NCBI GenBank assembly: GCA_018063505.1
Contig: JAGPBF010000008.1
Span: 1 to 42,684 of the forward strand
Length of the DNA stretch: 42,684 nucleotides
Source of the DNA: Rhodoferax sp.
GTDB lineage: Bacteria; Pseudomonadota; Gammaproteobacteria; Burkholderiales; Burkholderiaceae_C
Direction of reading: 5' to 3'
This document shows, in pieces, positions 25,408 to 32,837 of this stretch (within the stretch, counting starts at the first letter, position 1; every line of letters begins with the position of its first letter). The notes under the pieces are model-generated. The model had not been told where the DNA came from. It saw nothing but the letters and a program-made list of their open reading frames with translations, and made no database searches. Made by a program: the position numbers and the translations under genes.

Positions 25408-25430
25408 CCGGCAGGCAATGGCGCTGCCGG
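25408..25430 (-). terminator. GC hairpin between TRAP binding-protein and permease genes
   Basis: CCGGCAG and CTGCCGG form a perfect 7-bp stem with a 9-base loop in the gap after the solute-binding gene. There is no T-run. Such hairpins between TRAP P and QM genes are plausible attenuators or 3' stabilisers that keep the binding protein more abundant than the permease. Confidence 0.4.
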
Positions 25431-25488
25431 AAGGACCCGCGATGGCCCCGCCAGCGGACAAACCGCGGCGGGCGCCGGCGCGCACCGC

Positions 25489-26508
25489 TCAGTTGGACGC
25501 GCGTGCGATTTCGGACCGGAACTCGGTCAGCACAGAGGCGGCATTGGGCAGGCCCTTGGCCTGTGCGTCCTGAACCCAGCGTTGCTCGAGCGGCCCGACA
25601 CCGGCCTTGACCGCAGCCACGAACGCCGCGTCGGCCTTGTCCACCACAACCCCGTCGGTACGCAGCAGCGCCATGCCGCGCGCATCGACCTTGTCCCAGG
25701 CACGACCGAAGATGCGGGCCGCCTTCTCCCCCGAGATGGCATCGATGGCAAGCTTGTCGGCCGCACTGAGCGCGTCGTATCGCGCCTGGTTCATCAGGAA
25801 CACGAAGCTGGTGTTGTACAGCCCGCCGGAGAACGTGGTCGCGTACTTCACGACCTTGCTCAGCTTGAACGATTCGGCAGACTCGGCCGGAAACAGCGTG
25901 CCGTCCATGACGCCGGTGGACAGCAGTTCGTACGATTCGGTGCCGGCCTTGAGGGTGGCATTCATGCCCAGGCTGCGTGCGATCTCGTTGACCATGCCGC
26001 CACCGACCCGGAACTTGAGGCCCGACAGGTCGCTGATCTGGCGGATCGGACGCTTGGAATTCATCACCATGCCGGGTCCGTGCGTGAACATCGCGATCAC
26101 CTTCGTTCCCTGGTGCTCGGCCGCGAATTGCGGATGTTGCCGCGCGACCTTGTCAAAGGCGACCGAGATCGGCTCGGCCCTGTCGCCCAGGAATGCGAAC
26201 TCCGCCATCTGGGTATACAGGAAACGCCCGGGTGTGTATCCGTGCACGGTGAAGGATATGTCCGCCAGGCCGTTCTTGACCGCATCGAAGGTTCCCGGTG
26301 GCGACGCCACGCCACGCGGCAACAGATTGCATGCCAGCCGCCCGCCGGTCTGGCTGGCCAGCAGGTCGCACCACTCCTTCTGGGCCATGCTCAGTGCATG
26401 GGTCGGCGGCACCCAGCTCGACGCGGTGAACACCGTCTGGGCGGACGCGGCAACGCCGGCCGCCAGCATCCAGGCCGTCAGGCCCGCCCGAACACACTTG
26501 TTGATCAT
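25489..26508 (-). CDS. TRAP transporter substrate-binding protein (DctP-type)
   Basis: A 339-residue periplasmic protein. The signal peptide is predicted to be cut after AAGVAASA before QTVFTASSWVPPTH. The DctP fold follows, with LKFRVGGGMVNEIARSLG and the GVMDGTLFPAESAESFKL segment that binds carboxylate ligands. An AAGGAGA site supports the ATG at 26508 rather than 26538. It begins 19 bp after the reductase stop, so the importer is probably part of the oxygenase operon and may take up its aromatic acid substrate. Confidence 0.92.
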   Translation of the reverse strand: MINKCVRAGLTAWMLAAGVAASAQTVFTASSWVPPTHALSMAQKEWCDLLASQTGGRLACNLLPRGVASPPGTFDAVKNGLADISFTVHGYTPGRFLYTQMAEFAFLGDRAEPISVAFDKVARQHPQFAAEHQGTKVIAMFTHGPGMVMNSKRPIRQISDLSGLKFRVGGGMVNEIARSLGMNATLKAGTESYELLSTGVMDGTLFPAESAESFKLSKVVKYATTFSGGLYNTSFVFLMNQARYDALSAADKLAIDAISGEKAARIFGRAWDKVDARGMALLRTDGVVVDKADAAFVAAVKAGVGPLEQRWVQDAQAKGLPNAASVLTEFRSEIARASN

Positions 26509-26527
26509 GTTGTCTCCTTCGCGGTAG

Positions 26528-27481
26528 TTAAAGGTCAAGAGTCAGACGCGGCGTCTTGGCGCGCGACACGCACACCATCATGGTGTTTCTGGATGCGCGC
26601 TCGGCGGGCGCGATCACGTAGTCGTGGTGATCCGGCTCACCGGCGCAGACGCCGGTCTCGCAGGTCCCGCAAAGTCCTTCGCGGCAGGAATACGGGATCT
26701 CGTGGCCATGGGCCTCCAGCACTTCGAGCACGCTCTGGTTCGGCGGAACGAACAAGGCGGACCCGCTGCGGTGCAGGTCGATCCAGAATCCCTCGGTGTC
26801 AACGGTCTCGGCCGGGCTGGCGCTGAACCATTCGAAGTGGGCGATGTTCGCGGGCAAGTCCCGGCAGGCCAGCCCCACGGCGTCCATCAGCGCTGCCGGC
26901 CCGCAGCAATAGACCTGCTCCCCTGGCATCCTGCCGGACAGCAACGCTGCCACGTCCAGCGGGCCGCCGCTTTCCCGGTCGCCATGCAGATGCACGTCGC
27001 CATCGAGCGCACACAGCTCTTCGCAGAAGGCCATCCGCTGCAGGCTGCGCGCTGCATATACCAGCCGCCAGGGCTTGTGCCCGGCGGCGCACCAGCGCGC
27101 CATCGCCACCAGCGGCGTGATGCCGATGCCGCCACCAATCAGCAGGTAGGAGGACGCATCGGGGTCGAGCCGGAAATTGTTCACCGGTGATCGGCAGTCC
27201 CAGCGCATGCCCACGCGTGCCTGCTCGTGGACGAAGTTCGATCCGCCCCGACCGGCGCGCGATCGCCCGACGCCAAGCACATATCGATGGCGTTCACGCC
27301 AGTCGTTGACCAGCGAATACTGGCGGCGCATGCCATTGGGCAACGTAACCTCCAGGTGGGCTCCGGGCTCGAATGCCGGCAATTCGCCCCCGGCCGGATC
27401 GACCAGCTCGATGCGCAGGACGTCCAGCGCCTCGGCGCCGATGGCGGCCACTTCCAGCGCAAGCGTTCGGGACGGTGTCAT
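26528..27481 (-). CDS. Oxygenase reductase: FMN/NAD(H) domain plus C-terminal plant-type 2Fe-2S
   Basis: A 317-residue reductase of the phthalate dioxygenase reductase/VanB type. The flavin-binding domain (RQYSLVND, 53-60) is followed by the NAD domain (LLIGGGIGITPLVAMAR, 113-129, and YCCGPAALMDAV). The C-terminal ferredoxin has cysteines 266, 271, 274 and 304 (CREGLCGTC and a distant Cys). It passes electrons from NAD(P)H to the Rieske oxygenase encoded 61 bp upstream. The start at 27481 is the first ATG giving the usual family N-terminus. Substrate specificity lies with the oxygenase. Confidence 0.92.
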   Translation of the reverse strand: MTPSRTLALEVAAIGAEALDVLRIELVDPAGGELPAFEPGAHLEVTLPNGMRRQYSLVNDWRERHRYVLGVGRSRAGRGGSNFVHEQARVGMRWDCRSPVNNFRLDPDASSYLLIGGGIGITPLVAMARWCAAGHKPWRLVYAARSLQRMAFCEELCALDGDVHLHGDRESGGPLDVAALLSGRMPGEQVYCCGPAALMDAVGLACRDLPANIAHFEWFSASPAETVDTEGFWIDLHRSGSALFVPPNQSVLEVLEAHGHEIPYSCREGLCGTCETGVCAGEPDHHDYVIAPAERASRNTMMVCVSRAKTPRLTLDL

Positions 27482-27542
27482 CGTGTCGCCCCGCGCGGCA
27501 GACCGGAACCCGGCCGCAGCCCTGCCCCGGCCAGATCCCTGC

Positions 27543-28643
27543 TCATGCACCGGTGGCGTTGGCCAGGCCAGGCATCGGTTTTCGCACGCCCGCCCCGGAG
27601 GCGGCGACCTCGCGCTCGCGTTCCTGCCGGATCAGCTTGTCCAGTGTCCAGCGAAAGTGCGACAGCGGCGCGTCCGCCGCCACCGCCAGCATCTGGAAGT
27701 CGGGGTCCTCGTCATGCAGCGTCTGCTGTGCCTCGATGATGTGCTTGTCTTCCATGAAGCCTTCGATCAGGCTTTGCTGCAACGAGCGCGAGATGTTGTG
27801 GTCATCGCCCTCGAAGTTGTTCAGGTAGTTCCAGAAGAAGTGGGTGGTGCTGCGGGTCTCGGGCGTCATGAACTGGCAATTGCGGTACTCGCGGGCTCCC
27901 TCCAGGTTGCCCTTCTCGGCGCCCGCGCCGGCAGGCGCGAAAAGCGACTCCAGAAAGAAGACCCCCGGTATGTGCATATGCCCGATGTTGCGTCGATCGA
28001 CATTGCGCTGCGGGTCCGCAATCACCTTGCGGTGGAACGGCGGCGGCGGCGCATTCATGTGCCAGCGCTCGACGCGAAAACCGCGCTCGAGCCGCTCCAT
28101 CGACACCGGCTTGGTGGTGTATGCATACTCCTCCGAGCCACCCAGCGTGTGGGTGTGGACGAAGGCCAGGTGGGCAAAGTCACTCAGGTTGTCGACGATC
28201 AGCAGGTAGTTCGCCTTGTAGTGCAGATAGTCCGGGATTCCCTTCCATTGCGGGTCGCGCAGGAACGGGTAGTCCAGGATCTGATCGGGATCGGCCAGCG
28301 CGGCGTCGCCCATCCAGATCCACACCAGGTGGTCGCGCACGACCACCGGGTAGCTGCGCACGCCGAGCCTGGCCGGCACCATCTCCTGCCCGGGAATCTG
28401 CACGCACTTGCCGGTGGCGTCGAATTTGAGCCCGTGGTACATGCAGCGAATGCAGTCACCCTCGCGCCGGCCCAGGTGCAGCGGTACGCCACGATGGCAG
28501 CACCGGTCCGCCAGCGCCACCACCTGGCCGCTGTCGCCCTTGTACAGCAACACCCGTTGCTCGAGCAGGGTGCGGGCCAGCAGACGTCCGTCGATCAGCT
28601 CGTGGTCCCAGGCTGCAACGTACCAGCAATTCTTCAAGAACAT
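27543..28643 (-). CDS. Rieske non-heme iron oxygenase, alpha subunit (VanA-like)
   Basis: A 366-residue aromatic oxygenase. The Rieske cluster ligands are Cys48-Cys-His50 and Cys67-Met-Tyr-His70. The mononuclear iron site is in DNLSDFAHLAFVH, with Asp155 bridging and His158 and His163 as ligands. The opening MFLKNCWYVAAWDHEL is typical of the vanillate O-demethylase (VanA)/TsaM branch rather than phthalate 4,5-dioxygenase. O-demethylation or another mono-oxygenation of a benzoate is therefore likelier than ring dihydroxylation. The second ATG (28643) is used: AAGGA is 6 bp away, against 0 bp for the ATG at 28649. The partner reductase follows. Confidence 0.9.
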   Translation of the reverse strand: MFLKNCWYVAAWDHELIDGRLLARTLLEQRVLLYKGDSGQVVALADRCCHRGVPLHLGRREGDCIRCMYHGLKFDATGKCVQIPGQEMVPARLGVRSYPVVVRDHLVWIWMGDAALADPDQILDYPFLRDPQWKGIPDYLHYKANYLLIVDNLSDFAHLAFVHTHTLGGSEEYAYTTKPVSMERLERGFRVERWHMNAPPPPFHRKVIADPQRNVDRRNIGHMHIPGVFFLESLFAPAGAGAEKGNLEGAREYRNCQFMTPETRSTTHFFWNYLNNFEGDDHNISRSLQQSLIEGFMEDKHIIEAQQTLHDEDPDFQMLAVAADAPLSHFRWTLDKLIRQEREREVAASGAGVRKPMPGLANATGA

Positions 28644-28649
28644 GGTCAT

Positions 28650-28654
28650 TCCTT
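28650..28654 (-). promoter_or_regulatory. Ribosome-binding site deciding the oxygenase start
   Basis: AAGGA on the minus strand lies 6 bp before the ATG at 28643 and directly abuts the alternative ATG at 28649, so the downstream start is favoured. Confidence 0.6.
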
Positions 28655-28698
28655 ATTGGCGTGCGTTGGATGCAGGCGCTTGGTTGCGATAGCCGGCA

Positions 28699-28727
28699 AT
28701 GGTAGGAACGCCGCTGCGCAGGATCAA
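28699..28727 (-). promoter_or_regulatory. Candidate internal promoter before the Rieske oxygenase gene
   Basis: On the minus strand TTGATC (28722-28727) and TACCAT (28699-28704) are 17 bp apart, each matching 4 of 6 consensus positions. They lie in the 148-bp gap between the Bug gene and the oxygenase. The -35 overlaps an 11-bp repeat (GATCAATCGGC at 28722-28732 and 28790-28800). The oxygenase/TRAP genes may therefore be expressed separately from ligAB. Confidence 0.4.
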
Positions 28728-28800
28728 TCGGCTGACGCAGACATACTGTTCGCATATCCGGACAATGCCGCTGCCACAACGCTTGCGGCGATCAATCGGC
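28722..28800. repeat. 11-bp direct repeat GATCAATCGGC
   Basis: Two identical copies, 28722-28732 and 28790-28800, lie 68 bp apart centre to centre. The second overlaps the end of the Bug receptor gene. They may be regulator half sites; chance is not excluded. Confidence 0.35.
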
Positions 28801-29796
28801 CCGGATCTGCTTCTCGCGCACGATGGCTCCATAACGTGCGCTGTCATCGAGCATCTGGGCGGTGAACTGCGCCAGCGACAGGGCCGAGGGTTCGGCACCG
28901 ATTGCGGCAATCTGCCGGCGGACCTCCGGCAGAAGCAATGCGCGGTTGACCTGCGCGTGCATCCGCTCCACGATCGGTGCCGGTGTCCCGTGTGGCGCGT
29001 ACAGGCCATGCGTGGTGCCTGCATCGAACCCGGCCAGCCCGGCCTCCTGCAGCGTCGGAATCTGCGGAAACAACGAAGACCGCTGCGCCGCGGCCACGGC
29101 CAGCATGCGCAGCCTTGCGCTTCTGACATGGCCCAGCGCGATACCCGGATCGAACAGGAAATCGATCTGCCCCGCCAGCAGGCTTTGCAGCGCGGGCGAC
29201 GCGCCGCGAAACGGCACGTGCAGCGCCGACACACCGGCCTGGCTCTTGAACATCTCGCCGGCCAGGTGCAGACCGGTACCGTTGCCGGCCGATCCATAGG
29301 ACAGGCGGGACGGGTTGTCCTTCAGATAGGCAAGGAACTCCGCGATGTTGGCCACCGGCAGGTCCGGTCGCACGACCAGAAACAGCACGATCCGAGCCAC
29401 CGCGGCGACGGGCATCAGATCATGCTCCACGTCGAACGGCATCCTGGCGTAGATGAACGGATTGGTCGTGATCGTGCTACCGGCCGTCATCAGCCAGGTG
29501 TATCCGTCGGCCGGTGCCTTGGCCACCAGGTCTGCGCCGATCATGCCGCTGGCGCCGGCCCGATTGTCGACCAGCACGGAAGCGCCCAGCGCCTGCTGCA
29601 GCGGCAGGTTCAGCGCACGGGCCAGCACGTCGGGCGAACTGCCTGGCGGGAAGTTCACCACCATGCGCAGCGGCCGCGCTGGCCACGCAGGCGGCGACTC
29701 GGCCGACCGGACCGACGGCCATCGGCCGGCGAGTGTTCCTGCCAGGCCGAGCTGCAGCAAGCGCCTGCGGGCCAACAGGGGATGAACTGGATGCAT
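28792..29796 (-). CDS. Bug-family tripartite tricarboxylate transporter receptor (orphan)
   Basis: A 334-residue periplasmic receptor. A twin-arginine-like N-terminus (RRRLLQLGLAGTLAG) is followed by the Bug fold: PARPLRMVVNFPPGSSPDVL, then NRAGASGMIGADLVAKAPADG and the SYGSAGNGTGLHLAGEMF ligand loop. No TctA/TctB permease genes are nearby, so it may dock to a distant permease or act as a sensor. AAAGGAAA precedes the ATG at 29796. It starts 11 bp after the pobA-like stop and so belongs to the ligAB operon, suggesting an aromatic acid or ring-cleavage product as ligand. Confidence 0.9.
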   Translation of the reverse strand: MHPVHPLLARRRLLQLGLAGTLAGRWPSVRSAESPPAWPARPLRMVVNFPPGSSPDVLARALNLPLQQALGASVLVDNRAGASGMIGADLVAKAPADGYTWLMTAGSTITTNPFIYARMPFDVEHDLMPVAAVARIVLFLVVRPDLPVANIAEFLAYLKDNPSRLSYGSAGNGTGLHLAGEMFKSQAGVSALHVPFRGASPALQSLLAGQIDFLFDPGIALGHVRSARLRMLAVAAAQRSSLFPQIPTLQEAGLAGFDAGTTHGLYAPHGTPAPIVERMHAQVNRALLLPEVRRQIAAIGAEPSALSLAQFTAQMLDDSARYGAIVREKQIRAD

Positions 29797-29807
29797 GGGG
29801 TTTCCTT

Positions 29808-30986
29808 TCAGGCCTGGATCGGCAGGCCGGTGAAGTTTTCGGAAAAATGCCGGCGACCGGTGTCGGTTCCGGTCATGGCAATCAGATCTGCGCGCCGCAG
29901 ACGCTGCGCGAACGAACTCTCCTGCGGGAACCGGTGTGCCATCGCACACAGGCCGGCGGCGAAACGGTGGACCTGCCACATGCGGCTCATGCAGGTGCGC
30001 GTGTAGGCCTGCAGCGCGGCACCGTCAGCGTCGCGGTGATATGCGGTCAGCGCGGCGGCCAGCACCTTCACGTCGGCCATGGCGGAATTGAGTCCCTTGG
30101 CGCCGGTCGGCGGGACAATATGGGCCGCATCGCCGGCCAGGTACAGACGGCCGCGCTGCATCGGCTCGCATTGGTAGCTGCGCATGGCCGTGACACCCTT
30201 CTGGAGGATCTGGCCTTCCCGGATCGGTGGCATGCCCGGCACGTCCAGCCGCCGATGCAAGGCTTCCCAGATGCGAGCGTCCGGCCAGTCGTGCGGATTC
30301 TCGTCCGGCCGGCATTGCAGATACAGGCGCGTGACTTCGGGCGTGCGAATGCTCAGCATGGCAAAGCCCTCGTCGTGACAGCCCCAGGTGATCTCGTTGG
30401 TCGGCGCCTGCGCCTGGGCCAGAATGCCGAGCCAGCCGAACGGATAGACGCATTCATGGATCTGCAGCGTCGCCGGGTCCAGCGCGGTGCGGCTGATCCC
30501 GTGAAAACCGTCGCAGCCCGCGACATGGTCACATTCCAGTGTGCCGGCAACCCCGCCATGCGTGAAGTGCACCACCGGATGCTTGCCATCGAGGCCTTCC
30601 AGACAGGTCACCGGCGCCTCATACAGGATCGGCGCGCCGCCCCGCGCATGCAAGCCCATCAGATCCGACACCACCTCATACTGCGGATAGACCCAGACGC
30701 TGCGGCCACCGGAGGCGGCATGGAAGTCGAGCCGGTGCGACAAGCCGTCAAAGCGGAAGTCGAGCACCCTTTGCTCGATACCGCGTTGCGCGATTGCCCC
30801 GCCCAGCCCCAGTTCGCGCAGCATCTCGACCGACCCCTGCTCCAGCACACCGGCACGCTGGCGTGCGCGCACGTGTTCACTCGGCGCACGCTCGAGAACC
30901 ACCGACGCGATGCCGGCCCGGTGCAGCAGACAGGACAGCAGCAGCCCTGCCGGACCGGCGCCGATGATTGCGACCTGGGTCCGCAT
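29808..30986 (-). CDS. pobA: 4-Hydroxybenzoate 3-monooxygenase family flavoprotein with altered proton relay
   Basis: A 392-residue flavin hydroxylase collinear over its whole length with classical PobA. The FAD motif GAGPAG is at 9-14, R42/R44 are in [10 protein letters not shown], the second FAD motif is [16 protein letters not shown] (285-300, including P293), and S212, R214 and Y222 of the substrate carboxylate site are present. However, the residues that deprotonate the substrate phenol are replaced: Trp at 201, Phe at 385 and Gln at 72, instead of Tyr, Tyr and His. The family call is firm but the 4-hydroxybenzoate substrate is doubtful. The ATG overlaps the ligB stop by one base (TGATG). 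Confidence 0.85.
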   Translation of the reverse strand: MRTQVAIIGAGPAGLLLSCLLHRAGIASVVLERAPSEHVRARQRAGVLEQGSVEMLRELGLGGAIAQRGIEQRVLDFRFDGLSHRLDFHAASGGRSVWVYPQYEVVSDLMGLHARGGAPILYEAPVTCLEGLDGKHPVVHFTHGGVAGTLECDHVAGCDGFHGISRTALDPATLQIHECVYPFGWLGILAQAQAPTNEITWGCHDEGFAMLSIRTPEVTRLYLQCRPDENPHDWPDARIWEALHRRLDVPGMPPIREGQILQKGVTAMRSYQCEPMQRGRLYLAGDAAHIVPPTGAKGLNSAMADVKVLAAALTAYHRDADGAALQAYTRTCMSRMWQVHRFAAGLCAMAHRFPQESSFAQRLRRADLIAMTGTDTGRRHFSENFTGLPIQA

Positions 30987-31825
30987 CAGGGCTGCTCCTC
31001 GAAAGTGATCAGACCCATGCCGGTGGTCATCGGCGCGTAGTAGTTGCGGTGGATGCATCGCACCTGCTGCGACAGCGCACCACGCATGACCAGCCACATG
31101 ATCAACTCGATGCCCTCCACACCAAATCGCTCCATCCAGGTCCGATGGTTCCATTCGGTCAGGCTGAGCGGGTCCTCTTCGATGCGGCGCAGGAAGTCGA
31201 GGTCGTTGTCCGGATGCATCTGGCCGAAGTTCACCCCCGTGAGCTGGTGCGACATGCCGCCGGTGCCGATCACCACCACGCGCAGGTCGCGCGGATACGC
31301 CTGAACCGCCCGGCGGATCGCCTGGCCCAGCCGCAAGCAGCGGCGGGCGGTCGGCAGCGGGTGTTGCAACACGTTGACCGCGACCGGGACGGCCGCCAGC
31401 GGCCAATGGTCGGACGGCTCGAAGCAAAGGTGCATCGGCACCAGAAAGCCATGCTCGACGCGCATCTTCTGGCACACAGCGATGTCGAACTCGTCATCGA
31501 CCAGCGAACGGCACAGGTGCTGCGAGAACGCCAGATCGCCGGGAACGGCTGGCAGCGGCCGCTGGCCGAAACCCTCGTCGGCGATCGGATACTGGTCCGC
31601 GCAGCCGACCGCGAAGGTCGGATACTTGTCGAAGAAGAAGTCCGCTCCATGGTCGTTGTAGACCATCACCACGATATCCGGACGCTGCGCCTGCAACCAG
31701 GCGCGGACCGGCACATATGCGTCAAACAGCGGCTTCCAGGCCGGTGTCCCGGTCTTGCCGCGGTCGTAGGCGCCGCCAATCGACGGCACATGCGATGTGC
31801 CGATTCCCGCCACGATGCGCGCCAT
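30986..31825 (-). CDS. ligB: Protocatechuate 4,5-dioxygenase family beta subunit (LigB)
   Basis: A 279-residue class III extradiol dioxygenase catalytic subunit. The Fe(II) ligands are conserved: His12 (GTSHVPSIG), His59 (VYNDHGADF) and Glu240 ([10 protein letters not shown]). The catalytic base region TGGMSHQL (His193) is present. It cleaves a catechol-type ring meta to the hydroxyls, using the LigA subunit as lid. The upstream ligA stop and this ATG overlap as TGATG at 31823-31827, as does the next junction, giving a tightly coupled ligA-ligB-pobA unit. Whether the ring is protocatechuate or a 5-substituted analogue such as gallate is open. Confidence 0.92.
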   Translation of the reverse strand: MARIVAGIGTSHVPSIGGAYDRGKTGTPAWKPLFDAYVPVRAWLQAQRPDIVVMVYNDHGADFFFDKYPTFAVGCADQYPIADEGFGQRPLPAVPGDLAFSQHLCRSLVDDEFDIAVCQKMRVEHGFLVPMHLCFEPSDHWPLAAVPVAVNVLQHPLPTARRCLRLGQAIRRAVQAYPRDLRVVVIGTGGMSHQLTGVNFGQMHPDNDLDFLRRIEEDPLSLTEWNHRTWMERFGVEGIELIMWLVMRGALSQQVRCIHRNYYAPMTTGMGLITFEEQP

Positions 31826-32187
31826 CAGGTCGCCCCCGGTTCGTTGCGGGTGGCCAGAAACTGGTCCAGGCTTTCCCCGCGCATCCGCGCGCCCATCTGG
31901 TACAGCCCATGGCCGGTGACCACGCCCAGCTTGATCAGGAAGTAGATGTTGGCGCCGGCTTCCAGCAATCCGGCGAAGTCGCGCTCGCGCACCAGGCGGG
32001 ATTCGTCCGGGTTCAGTGCGAAGCGTGCCAGGAAGGCCTCTTCATCGGCCCGGAACGACGCACGCCCGGCCATGTCCGACAGCGCGTTGCACAGGGTATT
32101 GATGCGCAGGCCGCGCCAGGACACGGCGAGATCGAATACATCCGAGCCCGCAATGCGCGCGCCCGGTTCAAGTTGCATGACGGTCAT
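31825..32187 (-). CDS. ligA: Protocatechuate 4,5-dioxygenase family alpha subunit (LigA)
   Basis: A 120-residue small subunit, mostly helical, that covers the LigB active site. Conserved blocks are RGLRINTLCNAL, FRADEEAFLARFALNP and LEAGANIYFLIKLGVVTG. It is about 20 residues shorter than Sphingobium LigA. Aligning GKSF of that protein with GHGL here places Leu95 at the position of Phe103, a residue that contacts the substrate near C5. AGGAGA lies 5 bp before the ATG at 32187, ruling out the longer upstream frame. It is first in the operon, divergent from marR. Confidence 0.9.
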   Translation of the reverse strand: MTVMQLEPGARIAGSDVFDLAVSWRGLRINTLCNALSDMAGRASFRADEEAFLARFALNPDESRLVRERDFAGLLEAGANIYFLIKLGVVTGHGLYQMGARMRGESLDQFLATRNEPGAT

Positions 32188-32235
32188 GGATTCTCCTGCT
32201 GAAGTCGTATCGGCGCCGAGTCTAGAAGTCGCAGG

Positions 32236-32258
32236 GGTAATTCTTCTAAACAACTACC
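32236..32258. promoter_or_regulatory. Candidate MarR operator in the ligA/marR divergent gap
   Basis: A 23-bp imperfect palindrome, with 16 of 23 positions symmetric, runs from GGTAATTCTT to AACAACTACC around a 3-bp centre. It lies in the middle of the 103-bp gap between ligA and the MarR gene. Length and symmetry fit a MarR-family dimer site controlling both genes. Confidence 0.5.
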
Positions 32259-32290
32259 GCAACTGGCGCCATGCCTCACAATCGCGCCTC

Positions 32291-32827
32291 ATGTCCTTTG
32301 CCGCTCCTGCCACGGTCGAAGATCTGCTCAACTACCGGCTCAACCGGCTGCTGGCCAGCAGCGGCGCGATGGTCACGCGTCTGTGCGAGGGACGTTATGG
32401 CATCACGCGGCGCGAGTGGCGGATGATCTGCCTGCTGGCAACGCGCGGTCCGATGTCGCCGTCCGAACTGGCCGAATATGCGCATCTGGAGCGCGCCCGG
32501 GTGTCGCACCACGTGGCGGGGTTGTTGCGCAAGGGCCTGGTCGTGCGGCTGCCACATGAAACCGACCGGCGCCGCGCCCGCATCGAACTGCACCCAAGCG
32601 GCCATGCGCTGCATGCGGAACTGTTTCCCCAGTCGGTGGCGTTCAACAACCAGATCCTGCAATCGCTCGAGGCCGGACAACGTGCACTGCTGGACCAGCT
32701 GCTGACCCAGCTCACGCAAGCGGCAGAGGCGCTCTGCCACTCCAGGCCGGTCGAGCACAAGGCCGATCGCAGGCGTGGCGGCAGTCGCAGGGTGGTGACC
32801 AGCGCGGCACCGGCCCGGCTCTGGTGA
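32291..32827 (+). CDS. MarR family transcriptional regulator
   Basis: A 178-residue winged-helix regulator. The MarR core covers about residues 10-150: LLNYRLNRLLASSGAMVTRL, then ITRREWRMICLLATRGPMSP, the recognition helix in LERARVSHHVAGLLRKGLV, and the wing LPHETDRRRARIELHPSG. The last ~30 residues are a basic Arg/Lys-rich tail not typical of the family. The ATG at 32291 starts the conserved fold. It is divergent from ligA and presumably represses the lig operon until an aromatic ligand binds. Confidence 0.9.
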   Translation: MSFAAPATVEDLLNYRLNRLLASSGAMVTRLCEGRYGITRREWRMICLLATRGPMSPSELAEYAHLERARVSHHVAGLLRKGLVVRLPHETDRRRARIELHPSGHALHAELFPQSVAFNNQILQSLEAGQRALLDQLLTQLTQAAEALCHSRPVEHKADRRRGGSRRVVTSAAPARLW

Positions 32828-32837
32828 CCGGACGGCC

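Noticed and set aside
30987-31475. In-frame N-terminal extension of the pobA homologue
   Set aside because: The extension runs antisense-like through ligB and lacks flavoprotein features; the ATG at 30986 starts the canonical [11 protein letters not shown] sequence.
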